From Halorubrum coriense DSM 10284 (GTDB lineage Archaea > Halobacteriota > Halobacteria > Halobacteriales > Haloferacaceae), in the NCBI RefSeq assembly GCF_000337035.1, contig NZ_AOJL01000036.1:27833-91832 (forward strand): a stretch of DNA of 64,000 nt. Reading direction: 5' to 3'. Shown in pieces: positions 8,256 through 17,038 of the stretch. The translations under genes were made by a program, and so were the position numbers. The notes under the pieces are model-generated. The model had not been told where the DNA came from. It made no database searches and saw only the letters and a list, made by a program, of their open reading frames with translations. Numbering within the stretch: the first letter of the stretch is position 1; every line of letters begins with the position of its first letter.

Positions 8256-8981
8256 CTACCGGGTCCGGAGCTCGTCTTTGTCCTTGATGACGCGGGCGTC
8301 GCCCTCGCCCGAGGTGACCTCGTTGACGAGGTCGTAGAGGTCGTTTTGGAGCCCGGCCGGGAAGGTGAGCACGCCGACCCACCCGCCGTCGTTCTGCCAC
8401 TCCTCGCGCTCCAAGTCGCCGAACTCCCGGATCTGCGCCTGCCCGGACCCCGCGTAGTCGGCCGGGAGTTGGACCGCCATCGTCACCTCTTCGAATCGGA
8501 TCGGGATCACCGGCCGGAGCGCGTCGAGCGCGTCGTCGACCTGGTTCTCCACCGGCTCCATCGGATCGATCTGGAACCCGGCCTCCTCCAGCGCGCGCTC
8601 GATCCGCTCGGGCGGGTGTGGCGAGTCGTCCATCTGCGGGTTGACCGCGTTGCGCGTGATGGTGGTCACCAGCTGGTTGTGCTTCCGCTCTTGCATCTCC
8701 GCGCGCTGCTCGGCGGTGATCTGGATCTCCCCGCGCTCGACGACCTCCGGGATGATCGAGAGCGGGTCCGTCGTGCCGAAGACGGTCTCTAGGTCCTCCT
8801 CAGCCGGGCGATCGCCCCGCGAGGCGTTCTCGAAGACGTCCTCGGCCGCGATGACGTCCTCCAGCTCTCCGTCGAACTCGCCGCGCTTGATCGCGAGCGC
8901 GGCGTCGGGGTCGATCAGGACCTCGAAGCGCTCCCCGTGTGACTCCAGTCGGGCCGTCACGGCCTCGTCGAGCGATATCAT
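8256..8981 (-). CDS. sbds: SBDS-family ribosome maturation protein
   Basis: The protein has 241 residues from the ATG at 8981; nine further in-frame codons upstream look non-coding. The N-terminal FYSH domain is clear (EAVTARLESHGERFEVLIDP, LAIKRGEF, VIAAEDVFENASRGDR). It is followed by a helical middle domain (ITAEQRAEMQERKHNQLVTTITRNAVNP) and a ferredoxin-like C-terminal domain. In eukaryotes the SBDS protein works with EFL1 to release eIF6 from the 60S subunit, and the archaeal protein is assumed to act in the same step. It is usually near exosome or proteasome genes; here it stands without such partners. Confidence 0.93.
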   Translation of the reverse strand: MISLDEAVTARLESHGERFEVLIDPDAALAIKRGEFDGELEDVIAAEDVFENASRGDRPAEEDLETVFGTTDPLSIIPEVVERGEIQITAEQRAEMQERKHNQLVTTITRNAVNPQMDDSPHPPERIERALEEAGFQIDPMEPVENQVDDALDALRPVIPIRFEEVTMAVQLPADYAGSGQAQIREFGDLEREEWQNDGGWVGVLTFPAGLQNDLYDLVNEVTSGEGDARVIKDKDELRTR

Positions 8982-9065
8982 ACAGGACGCTACCACCCCC
9001 GCGGGCAAAAAGCCTCCCGCCGCCGAGCCTTCCTCGCGCTGACCCGGCTATCCGTTCGCCGACGG

Positions 9066-9248
9066 TCACTCGTCGTCCCACTCCTCGCGACACGACTCCG
9101 AGCAGAAGTGTCGGTGGACGGCGCCGCCGCCGTCGACCCACGTGATCGTTCGACGACCGTTCCCCAGCGCCGGTTCGCCGCACGTCGCGCACCCGGGCGC
9201 GGACTCCTCGTCGACGTCCTCCTCGAGGTCCGAGGTCGGATCCACCAT
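9066..9248 (-). CDS. Small zinc-ribbon-like protein (DUF7576-like)
   Basis: The product has 60 residues from the ATG at 9248 (MVDPTSDLEEDVDEE). Two cysteine pairs, CATC and CSESC, separated by about 25 residues, with HRHFC just before the second pair, suggest a zinc-binding ribbon of the TRASH/MYM style. Very short acidic proteins of this form are widespread in haloarchaea. I match it tentatively to DUF7576. The function is unknown; zinc-ribbon proteins of this size often bind nucleic acid or another protein. Confidence 0.65.
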   Translation of the reverse strand: MVDPTSDLEEDVDEESAPGCATCGEPALGNGRRTITWVDGGGAVHRHFCSESCREEWDDE

Positions 9249-9339
9249 ACCTCCCCGTACGCCCGGGGGCACTTGAACCCGCGAAGGGCGGCAGTTCTGG
9301 CCACGGCGACGCCCCGCCCCCGCCGGACGCCCCCGGCGG

Positions 9340-10746
9340 CTATCGCCTCGTCCGCGCGTCGCGGTCCGTCGCCCTCCGAGACGGGTGCTTGACGGTGATC
9401 TCCCGGTCGGGGCTCGGGCCGACGACGGTCCGCTCGCGGCCGTCCGGCCACCGCACGTCCACGCGCAGCGGCTTCTCGCCGCCCAGTCCGAAGTGCGCGA
9501 CCGGCTCCGTCTGACAGAGGCAGCCGCCCCCCGCGTCGATCGTCCGTCGTTGAACGCCGTCGGCGGTCTCCAGCGTGACGACCGCGCCGCGCGCCGGCGC
9601 GCCCTGCCGCGTCGTCGGGCGCACGCGGAGCCAGCCGGCGTCGGCCGCGTCCGGGTCGCCGTAGACCGTCACCGGCTGCGCGGCGACCTCGCCGTGGACG
9701 ACGAGGAGTTCGAGGACACCGTCGCCGTCGACGTCGGTCGCGACTGCGCCGGTGCCGAACCCGTCCGGCTCCGCGGCCGCCCCGAGCGGGACGGGCTCCC
9801 ACCCCGGCGGTTCGCCCGAGCGGTCCACGCGCTCGAACAGCCGGTTCTCCGCGCCGCAGACGTTGAAGAAGAGCTCCTCGCGCCCGTCGTTGTCGAAGTC
9901 GGCGGCGACGACCGTCCGGACCGCGCCCACCTCGCGGAGCGGGGCGGGGGCCACGTCGTCGTAGCCGCCCGGCGGCGAACAGCGCAGGAGGCGGCTCGGC
10001 GCGGCCTCGTTGCCGACCGCGAGCGCGAACGTCCCGCCCTCGTCGACGACCGCCGCGCCGCGGGTGTCACCACCCGGGTCGGAGAGGGCGGGGCCGCCGT
10101 CCGTGGGGTCGTAGTGGCCGTCGCAGTTGCTGAACAGCCGGTTCGGTCCGCCCTCGACGCCCGCGAACAGGTCGCCCTCGCGGGAGCGGTACGGGACCGC
10201 GAGCAGCGACCGACAGCCGCCGTCGACCTCCAGCCCGACCGCCTCGGCCATGTCGGTTACCTCGCCGTCGTCGCCGAGTTCGTAGAACGCGAGCGGGGCG
10301 GCGTAGCCGGAGACCGCGACGCCGTACCGACCGGTCCCCAGCCGGTCGAGCGCCGCGACCGACCGGCCCGCGCGGACGTCGAGGCGGTCGGCGTTCACCT
10401 CGCGGGCGAACACGTCGGTCCAGCGGTACCGGTCGGCCTCCAGCCGGCTCAAGAGGAGGTCCGGGTCGCCGCCGTCCACGCCGCGCGCGCAGTTGTGGAC
10501 GTACACCTCCTCGCAGCCGTCGGCGTCGAGGTCGGCCGCGCATACGCCCATCCCGTGGCGCGTCCCGTCGGCGACGATGCCGCAGGCGGTGTCGACGTAC
10601 CGGCCGTCCTCCCGGGCGTACAGCCGGTTCGGCTCGCCGTAGCCGGCGACGAAGACGAGCGGTCCGTCGCGGCCGGGCGTCACCGCGACCCCGTAGCCGC
10701 GCATCGGGCGTCCGTCGTCGAGGAGACCGGACCGCTCCGTGAACAT
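9340..10746 (-). CDS. CRTAC1-like protein with FG-GAP/VCBS and ASPIC/UnbV domains
   Basis: This 468-residue protein begins MFTERSGLLDDG, typical of CRTAC1/UnbV proteins. Several beta-propeller blades carry calcium-binding-style DLDADG, DFDNDGREE and DVDGDGVLE loops. The C-terminal 90 residues form an ASPIC/UnbV domain (GWLRVRP, GAPARGAVVTLET, VDVRWPDGRERTV). These proteins are normally cell-surface or extracellular, yet no signal peptide is visible here. Either the start is wrong or the protein stays in the cytosol. It is monocistronic; its role in haloarchaea is unknown. Confidence 0.85.
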   Translation of the reverse strand: MFTERSGLLDDGRPMRGYGVAVTPGRDGPLVFVAGYGEPNRLYAREDGRYVDTACGIVADGTRHGMGVCAADLDADGCEEVYVHNCARGVDGGDPDLLLSRLEADRYRWTDVFAREVNADRLDVRAGRSVAALDRLGTGRYGVAVSGYAAPLAFYELGDDGEVTDMAEAVGLEVDGGCRSLLAVPYRSREGDLFAGVEGGPNRLFSNCDGHYDPTDGGPALSDPGGDTRGAAVVDEGGTFALAVGNEAAPSRLLRCSPPGGYDDVAPAPLREVGAVRTVVAADFDNDGREELFFNVCGAENRLFERVDRSGEPPGWEPVPLGAAAEPDGFGTGAVATDVDGDGVLELLVVHGEVAAQPVTVYGDPDAADAGWLRVRPTTRQGAPARGAVVTLETADGVQRRTIDAGGGCLCQTEPVAHFGLGGEKPLRVDVRWPDGRERTVVGPSPDREITVKHPSRRATDRDARTRR

Positions 10747-10826
10747 GGCCGCCCGTCACCGCTCCGAGAATATGAACGCACGGGTTGGATACGACCGGCG
10801 GCCGCCGGGAGAAATCCTAGCCGAGG

Positions 10827-11846
10827 TTACAGGTTCCGCTCGATGTAGCGGTTCACCCGCGATATCCGGTCCGCGTCGAACGTCCACAGCCCGCGCCAGA
10901 CCCGGGGCTCCGTCTCGACCGCGAGGAGCCCGACCCCGCCCTCGACTCCGCGTTCGAGGTCTGTATCCGGGTCGCTCTGGGCCGGGTGCGGTCCCTCCGG
11001 GGGCCGGAACACCACGAACCAGCTGTCGGTGAAGTCCGGGTCGTTCCCGGCGTGGACCACCGCGTCGAGGTCCGCCGGGAGCCTGTCCGGCACCCCGTAG
11101 AGGTGCGTGTCGACGCCGGTGCCGGAGACGCGGTCGTACACCTCCCGCGTGCCGACCTCGTCGTCGATGCGCGAGAGCCGCTGGAACGACGAGCGAAGGG
11201 TCCCGTCACCGGCCATCCACGCCACCCGCTCGATGAACCGAGAAATGGTGATGAGAAGCAGCTTCTGCCGGTTCGACTCGGGGTATCCGCGGAGCGTGAA
11301 CGTGGCGTCGTTGAGGCCGCTTATCACCGACGGGAGGTCGACGTCGCCGAGCGACCGACTGCCGGTGACGTACAGGTCCGAGTTGACGAAGAGCACCGCG
11401 TCGCCGAGCTCGGCGAGCGTCGAGCCGGCGACCACCTCGTCGTCCTCCATGAGCAACACGAGGTTCTCGATCTCGTCGGGGTCGCCGCCGTCGAACGGAA
11501 CGTCCTCGTGGCGGCGGAGCACCTCGACGTCGAGCGACGGGACGGCCTCGCCGTTCCCGTCGACGACGCCGGTCGTCGCCAGTTCTCGGGCGGTGAGAGC
11601 GGGGGCCCGGTCGCCGCCCGCGGCTCCGGCGGTCCCCGCGCCGTCGGTGACGCGTCGATCGCGCAGACCGGCGGTCACGCGGCCGTCGACCACCCGTACT
11701 GCGTCGTCGCCGAACGTGTCCACGAGCATGTTCAGCACGGGGTCCGGGTCGGTCCGGTTGACGATGACCACGGAGCGCTCGAGGCCATCGAAGCGATCGA
11801 GAAACTGTTCGAGAGTCACGTGTACCGGTGTGAGCGAGTCCGCCAC
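10827..11846 (-). CDS. DICT sensory domain protein
   Basis: This 339-residue protein without membrane segments matches the haloarchaeal DICT-domain family. It has an N-terminal VTLEQFLDRFDGLERSVVIVNRTDPDP region, a central EDDEVVAGSTLAELGDAVLFVNSDLYVTGSRSLG core and a conserved SNRQKLLLITISRFIERVAW helix. DICT domains are found beside diguanylate cyclases and two-component proteins in bacteria and are thought to sense light or small molecules. In haloarchaea they usually occur alone. It is read in the same direction as glpABC, but ends 80 bases from the CRTAC1-like gene and is not obviously in that operon. Confidence 0.8.
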   Translation of the reverse strand: MADSLTPVHVTLEQFLDRFDGLERSVVIVNRTDPDPVLNMLVDTFGDDAVRVVDGRVTAGLRDRRVTDGAGTAGAAGGDRAPALTARELATTGVVDGNGEAVPSLDVEVLRRHEDVPFDGGDPDEIENLVLLMEDDEVVAGSTLAELGDAVLFVNSDLYVTGSRSLGDVDLPSVISGLNDATFTLRGYPESNRQKLLLITISRFIERVAWMAGDGTLRSSFQRLSRIDDEVGTREVYDRVSGTGVDTHLYGVPDRLPADLDAVVHAGNDPDFTDSWFVVFRPPEGPHPAQSDPDTDLERGVEGGVGLLAVETEPRVWRGLWTFDADRISRVNRYIERNL

Positions 11847-11953
11847 ATAAGATTTCGCGGAGAATTATTCGATGTGAGAATCAGCGAGCGAGCGGGAACG
11901 AGGGGCCCCGGAGCGGCTCGGCCGCGAGGGCAGCGCCGCGAGCGACGAGGGCG

Positions 11954-13504
11954 TTACGCGCTCAGCGCGTCCTCCAACAGCTGGAGCGGGTGCTCGATCT
12001 CGTAGCCCGTTCCGTGTTCCATCTGCATCGCGCAGGTCGGGCACTCCGTCATCCCGACCTCGCCCTCGGCGTCCTCCATGTGGTCGAACATCTCCGCGCC
12101 GATCTCCATCGACTTCTCGTACTTCTCCTCCTTCCAGCCGTAGGTCCCGGAGATGCCGGAACAGGAGTCGCCGACGTCCTCCATGGTCACCCCGTCGACG
12201 TCGCGGAACGTCTCGACGGCCTGCCGGGAGAGACCCTGATTGCGGGCGTGACACGGCGCGTGGTACGCGAACGCGCGCTCGTCGTCGAGCCCGCCGGCGG
12301 CGTCGAGCTCGCCCTCCAAGTCCTCGTGGATCCGGAGGTACTCCAGCGCCTCGAACGTGTGTTCCGCGAGGTCCTCGATCCCGTGGAGGTCGAACAGCTC
12401 GGGGTACTCCTGACGCAGCGACATCGAACAGGAGGTACAGGAGGCGATCACGTCCGCGCCCTCGCCGATGGCCTCGACGAGGTTCTCGACGTTCGTCTCC
12501 GCGTGGCGGCGGGCGTCCTCCAGCATCCCGTTCGCGAACATCGGCGTGCCCGAGCACTTCTGAGGCGGGACCATCACCTCGTAGCCGAAGTGCTCGTAGA
12601 CGCGGACCATCGCCTTGCCGACCTCGGGCGTGTTGTAGTTGGAGTAGCAGCCGTGGAAGTACGCCACCCGCTTGTCGGGGTTCTCCACCTGCGCGCCGCC
12701 GCGCGCCTTCCACCACTCGCGGAACGTCTCCGTGGCGAACTCGGGGAAGTCGCGCTCCTTGGGGATCCCCATCACCTTCTCCATCGCCCACCGCGCCGGC
12801 CCGAAGTTCATCGCGAACGAGGCGGTCCGCGGGAACATGCTCGCGAGGCTCGCCGACGTGCGGTAGTTGGCCAAGATCCGGTTCCGGACGTACTTGACCG
12901 AGAACTTCTCCATCTGGCGCTCGACGAACTGCCCGCGCGCCTCGTTGTGCATCTGCGAGAGCGGCACGGAGGAGGGACAGGCGTCGTCACAGCGCATACA
13001 GTTCGAACAGGAGGTGATCGACTCGTCGATGTCGTGGTCGTCCTTGCGCTTGAGCCGCCACTGCTCCGGGCCCTGGAACTTCGGTCCGGGGAACTCGTCG
13101 TCGACCTCGGCCACCGGACAGGAGGTGTCACAGCTCGTACACTTGTAACAGGAGTCGGCCCCCTCGCGGAGGTCGAGGTCGCCGCCGGGGAAGACGTCGA
13201 CCGGGTCGTACGCGTCGGGGTCGAGCTCCGCCGAGTCGGTCCCGCCGGTCGCGCTCTCGGTCCCGGCCGAGGCGCTCTCGACGCCGCCGTCGGTGGCGGC
13301 GCGGTCACCGGCCGCGTCGCCCTCCGGAACACCGCCCCCGTCCGGGAGGAACACCGGCGGCTGCTCGTCGCGACCGGCGTCCGGGACGCCCGGGGCCGGT
13401 CCTCCGCAGCCGCACCCGCCGCGGTCGCCGTCGGCGCGGCCGCCGCTCGGTTCGGTCGTCTCGTTCGAGTCCCCCGCGTCGTCGTCCTCCGTGTGTCGTG
13501 TCAT
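11954..13504 (-). CDS. glpC: Anaerobic glycerol-3-phosphate dehydrogenase subunit C
   Basis: The protein has 516 residues, and its start overlaps the glpB stop (ATGA). The core has two [4Fe-4S] ferredoxin motifs (CYKCTSCDTSCP and CSNCMRCDDACP) and two CCG domains (HGCYSNYN with QKCSGTP, then HAPCHARNQG with DSCSGISG). They pass electrons from GlpAB to the membrane quinone pool. Unlike the E. coli protein it has an N-terminal extension of about 110 residues, acidic and low in complexity, with a small cysteine cluster (GGCGCGG). The extension looks disordered and its role is unknown. It is last in the glpABC operon. Confidence 0.94.
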   Translation of the reverse strand: MTRHTEDDDAGDSNETTEPSGGRADGDRGGCGCGGPAPGVPDAGRDEQPPVFLPDGGGVPEGDAAGDRAATDGGVESASAGTESATGGTDSAELDPDAYDPVDVFPGGDLDLREGADSCYKCTSCDTSCPVAEVDDEFPGPKFQGPEQWRLKRKDDHDIDESITSCSNCMRCDDACPSSVPLSQMHNEARGQFVERQMEKFSVKYVRNRILANYRTSASLASMFPRTASFAMNFGPARWAMEKVMGIPKERDFPEFATETFREWWKARGGAQVENPDKRVAYFHGCYSNYNTPEVGKAMVRVYEHFGYEVMVPPQKCSGTPMFANGMLEDARRHAETNVENLVEAIGEGADVIASCTSCSMSLRQEYPELFDLHGIEDLAEHTFEALEYLRIHEDLEGELDAAGGLDDERAFAYHAPCHARNQGLSRQAVETFRDVDGVTMEDVGDSCSGISGTYGWKEEKYEKSMEIGAEMFDHMEDAEGEVGMTECPTCAMQMEHGTGYEIEHPLQLLEDALSA

Positions 13505-14880
13505 TGGCTCGCCTCCGTCGCCGCCTGCCGCCCGGCCACGAGGCCGGTCGCGAGCGACACCCCGCTCGCGGACTTCTCCCTCGCCGCGTCCGCGCCGCCG
13601 ACGACGCCGCCGGCCGCGAACACGTTCTCGTACTGTACCGCGCCGTCGCCGTCCGTCGGCCGACACCGCTCGTCGGGCCGGACCCCGAACCGCGCGTACG
13701 GCTGGTCGCCGAACGCGTCGTCGACGAACCACTCGTACCGGTCGTCCGGCTGGTCGACGTGGAGGTCGAAGACGGGCTCTCTGACGCCCTCGCGGTCCGA
13801 GTCGAGGCCCTTCCCGACCAGCCCGCCGGTCGCCAGCACGAACGCGTCCGCGCCGTACGGGGCCGTCCGCCCCTTCCGATCGACCGCGACGGTCTCCACC
13901 CGCCCGTCGGTCGCGGACTCGACGCCGACGACGGGGTTCCCGGTCTCGAACCGGACGCCCTCAGCGTCGAGCGCGTCGAACAACTGGTCCTCCAGTCGCA
14001 GCCCGGGGAGGCTCGGCGGCCCCATCGGGATCTCGAAGACGTCGGCACCGAGGCGGTCCGCGAGCTCGTCTCGGACTTCCTCGCCGCGGTCGTCGCCGAG
14101 GAACGCGGGGAAGCCGACGCGCTCGACGCGGTCGACGCCGCCCTTCTCGTCGACCACGTCGTGGAGGTGCGGGGCGACCGCCTTCGCGAGCGCCTCGCGG
14201 GCGGGGACGCCGTCGATCGCCTCGTCGTGGTCGAGCGCCTTCGCGAGCCGGGTGATCTTCGCGTCGGCGCGGAACGCCTCCGCGAACTCGACCTCCGCGC
14301 CGGCGACGTCGAACGGCACGCCCGCGGCCTCCAGCCGCCCCGCGAAGGCCCGCGCGTCGTACTCCGTGAGCGACCGGAACCCGACGACCAGCATCGGGCG
14401 GTCGTCGCTCGCGAGCCCGGCCTCGGCGGCCGCGGGGTAGCGCGCCGTCGGCTTCACCGCGCCGCCGAAGGTGGGCACGAGGGCGTTGCGGTCGGTGTGG
14501 CCGCCGCGGTACGCGTCGCCGGCGAGGTCGTCGAACAGGGTCAGCCCCTCGCGGAGCGCGTCGCCGCCGACGACCCGGTACGGGTGGGACTCGGGGAGCC
14601 GGTCAAGCCCCTCGAACGGGTCGGCGAGCGGGCCCTCCGGATCGGGCCACTCGTCGGGGTCGAGCTCCCGGCCCGCGGTCGGCGGTCCGTCGCGCAGGGG
14701 CTTCGCGGGCTCGGTCGCCGGGACGTAGCCGAGCGCGTCGATCAGCCCGGAGGCCTGCCGCAGCGTGCTCGCCTTGTGCGAGACGAGGCGCACGTCCGCC
14801 CCCTCGCGGGACGCCGACACCGCCGCCGTGACCGCGGCGAGGCCCCCGCCGATCACGAGGACGTCGCTGTTGATCGCCAT
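13501..14880 (-). CDS. glpB: Anaerobic glycerol-3-phosphate dehydrogenase subunit B
   Basis: The protein has 459 residues, starting [21 protein letters not shown], a dinucleotide-binding fold with the GxGxxA variant. It ends with YENVFAAGGVVGGADAAREKSASGVSLATGL, the C-terminal FAD/NAD segment found in GlpB. It forms the soluble dehydrogenase with GlpA, oxidising glycerol-3-phosphate to dihydroxyacetone phosphate. Both junctions, to glpA upstream and glpC downstream, are ATGA-type overlaps, so the three subunits are translationally coupled. The length is somewhat greater than bacterial GlpB. Confidence 0.94.
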   Translation of the reverse strand: MAINSDVLVIGGGLAAVTAAVSASREGADVRLVSHKASTLRQASGLIDALGYVPATEPAKPLRDGPPTAGRELDPDEWPDPEGPLADPFEGLDRLPESHPYRVVGGDALREGLTLFDDLAGDAYRGGHTDRNALVPTFGGAVKPTARYPAAAEAGLASDDRPMLVVGFRSLTEYDARAFAGRLEAAGVPFDVAGAEVEFAEAFRADAKITRLAKALDHDEAIDGVPAREALAKAVAPHLHDVVDEKGGVDRVERVGFPAFLGDDRGEEVRDELADRLGADVFEIPMGPPSLPGLRLEDQLFDALDAEGVRFETGNPVVGVESATDGRVETVAVDRKGRTAPYGADAFVLATGGLVGKGLDSDREGVREPVFDLHVDQPDDRYEWFVDDAFGDQPYARFGVRPDERCRPTDGDGAVQYENVFAAGGVVGGADAAREKSASGVSLATGLVAGRQAATEASQ

Positions 14881-16664
14881 CAGCGCCCTCCGTCGTTCGC
14901 GCGGCCCCGATCGGTGGCCGCGTCGTCGCTTGCGCGGCCACCATCTGCGGCCGCGGTCCCGGCCTCGCCCCCGGAGCCGCCGGGGCCGGGCGCTCCCGCG
15001 CCGGCGTCGAACGCGCCGAAGTCGACCGTCTCGTCGAGGTTCGCGGGGTCGCCGTCGCGGTTCATCGTCGTCGCGTGGAGCATGTGGTTGAGCATCGCCT
15101 GCGAGAGCTGCTCGCCCCACAGCGCGTGGCGCTGCCCCTTCCAGCGCTCCTGGTACAGCTCGTCTTCGGCGTCGCGGACGACCGGCTCGGGGTACTCCTC
15201 GGCGAGCTCCGACGCGATGCGGTGCGTACAGAAGCCGCCCTGACAGTTCCCCATCGAGGCGCGGGTCCGCAGGCGGACCGCGTTGAGGTCGGAGCCGGCC
15301 TCGCCGACCGCGTCCTGGATCTCGGCGCGGGTCACGCTCTCGCAGTTACAGACGATCGGGTTCGGGTCGTACTCGTCGAGCACGTCGTCGGCGCGCGACC
15401 CGAGCCGCTGGCCAGAGCGCCGAGCGACGGGCGAGCGCAGCCCGAACTCGTCCATCAGCTCCTCCATGCGCGCCGGGTTCTCGGAGCCCGGCAGCGGCGC
15501 GTCCGCGGTGTCGCAGGTCGCCTCGTAGTCGAGCGCGTCGCAGACGTGGTCGCTGATGGACTCGGCCATCATGCGGTAGGTGGTGAGCTTCCCGCCGACG
15601 ATGGTCGTCATGCCCGGCAGGCCGTCGCGGTCGCCGTGGTCGAGGAGGAAGTAGTCGCGCGTGATGTCCGTCGGGTCCTCCGTGCCCGTCCCCGGCGGCT
15701 CGTAGAGGGGGCGGACGCCCCAGAAGGAGCGGAGCGTCCGCGCGTCTTCGAGCGCCGGGACGAGCTCCGAGAGGGTCTCGATCATCAGGTCGACCTCCCA
15801 GTCCTCCTCGGGGTAGTCCTCGGGGTCGTCGACCTCCTCGTCGGTCGTGCCGAGGATACAGGCAGTCTCGTGGGGGACGATGATGTCGGCGTCGCCCTTC
15901 GGGCGACACCGGTTGATCACGGTGTCGACCTGCCGGGTGTTCATCACCGTCATCACGCCCTTCGAGGGGCGGACCTCCACGTCGACGCCGGCCATCTCGC
16001 CGACGTTACCCGCCCACGCGCCGGTCGCGTTGACCACGTGGCGCGCGCGGATCTCCTCGGTCGTCCCCGGATCGCGGTGGACGCGCTTGCCCGGCCCCGT
16101 CTCGTGTTCGATCTCGACGCCGACGACCTCGCCGTCCTCGACGAGCACGTCGGTCACCGGCGCGTGCGTCTCGACGCGCGCGCCGTGTTCGCGGGCGTCG
16201 GCCGCGTTCGAGACGCAGAGCCGGAAGGGGTCGACCGCGCCGTCGGGCAAGGCGATTGCCTTCTCGACGTCGCGCGCGAGGTACGGCTCCCGGCGGCGCG
16301 CCTCCTCGCCGTCGATCACTTCGACGGGGATGTCGCACGCGCGGCAGCCCTCCAGCTTCTCTTGGAAGTACTCCTCCGAGTCCTCCGGCCGCTTGACGAA
16401 CAGGCCGCCGGTCTCCTCGACGCAGTGCCCGGCGATGTCGCGGAGCACCATGTTCTCCTCGATACACTCCTTCGCGCTCTTCTGGTCCGAGACCGCGTAG
16501 CGGCCCCCGCTGTGGAGGAGGCCGTGCATCCGGCCGGTCGTGCCGTGCGTCAGGTTCCCCTTCTCGACGAGAACGGTGTCGAGCCCCCGCCGCGCCAGGT
16601 CCCTGACGACGCCGCATCCGGTCGACCCCCCACCGACGACCACGACGTCTACTTGTCTGTCCAT
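14880..16664 (-). CDS. glpA: Anaerobic glycerol-3-phosphate dehydrogenase subunit A
   Basis: The catalytic flavoprotein has 594 residues from the ATG at 16664. Its N-terminal FAD site is [21 protein letters not shown], followed by [17 protein letters not shown]. The C-terminal BFD-type iron-sulfur domain is intact ([11 protein letters not shown], then MGNCQGGFC). A GTG eight codons upstream (16688) has a good ribosome site (GGAGGT at 16697-16702, eight bases away) and is a real alternative start. It heads glpABC, divergent from glpK, and probably the main entry of glycerol carbon into central metabolism. The last 35 residues form a low-complexity tail. Confidence 0.94.
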   Translation of the reverse strand: MDRQVDVVVVGGGSTGCGVVRDLARRGLDTVLVEKGNLTHGTTGRMHGLLHSGGRYAVSDQKSAKECIEENMVLRDIAGHCVEETGGLFVKRPEDSEEYFQEKLEGCRACDIPVEVIDGEEARRREPYLARDVEKAIALPDGAVDPFRLCVSNAADAREHGARVETHAPVTDVLVEDGEVVGVEIEHETGPGKRVHRDPGTTEEIRARHVVNATGAWAGNVGEMAGVDVEVRPSKGVMTVMNTRQVDTVINRCRPKGDADIIVPHETACILGTTDEEVDDPEDYPEEDWEVDLMIETLSELVPALEDARTLRSFWGVRPLYEPPGTGTEDPTDITRDYFLLDHGDRDGLPGMTTIVGGKLTTYRMMAESISDHVCDALDYEATCDTADAPLPGSENPARMEELMDEFGLRSPVARRSGQRLGSRADDVLDEYDPNPIVCNCESVTRAEIQDAVGEAGSDLNAVRLRTRASMGNCQGGFCTHRIASELAEEYPEPVVRDAEDELYQERWKGQRHALWGEQLSQAMLNHMLHATTMNRDGDPANLDETVDFGAFDAGAGAPGPGGSGGEAGTAAADGGRASDDAATDRGRANDGGR

Positions 16665-17038
16665 GCGAGGCCCTTGGACCACGCCCACTTTACTTTACCT
16701 CCCGACGCGCCCCACGCATAACTATCAGGGTCATTCAAGTAGTGTAATCGCCGTCGTTGCCGATGTGTTTATATACGGACGTTTTTCACTCGCGCCGATG
16801 TCCGGATTTTAACAGGAAGATTATTATGGTAGTACATTATGTTCACGACCGGCGTGGTAGCTTCCGTGAAAATATGTCGTGGCGGCGTCGATACGCCTCG
16901 CGGCCGTCTCTGCCCGGCTCTGAACGGGTCTGACGGAGCGGACGCGCGACGCGACAGCGGACGCGGCACCGGAGTCGCCGTCGACGGCGACCCGGCCACC
17001 GCCGCACACGGACCAGCGCCACAGGAGGGATCCACAAC
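16665..17038. promoter_or_regulatory. Divergent glpABC / glpKX control region
   Basis: This is a 374-base gap without a credible gene. A TATA box for glpA is clear on the minus strand at 16768-16775 (TATATAAA). An AT-rich stretch from about 16805 to 16880 contains TATA-like sites for glpK (GATTATTATGG and GAAAATATG). The glpK leader is therefore long, over 130 bases, and ends in a strong ribosome site. The rest is GC-rich with no repeat I can support. Both operons presumably respond to glycerol through a shared regulator acting here; I could not identify an operator. Confidence 0.6.
17024..17028 (+). promoter_or_regulatory. Strong ribosome binding site of glpK
   Basis: GGAGG lies ten bases ahead of the glpK ATG at 17039. 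Most genes in this window are leaderless, so this long-leader gene with a strong Shine-Dalgarno site is an exception and fixes the start. Confidence 0.7.

Noticed and set aside
11990..14440. Plus-strand 816-residue open frame opposite glpC and glpB
   Set aside because: Antisense shadow; the minus strand encodes well-conserved GlpC and GlpB with iron-sulfur and flavin motifs.
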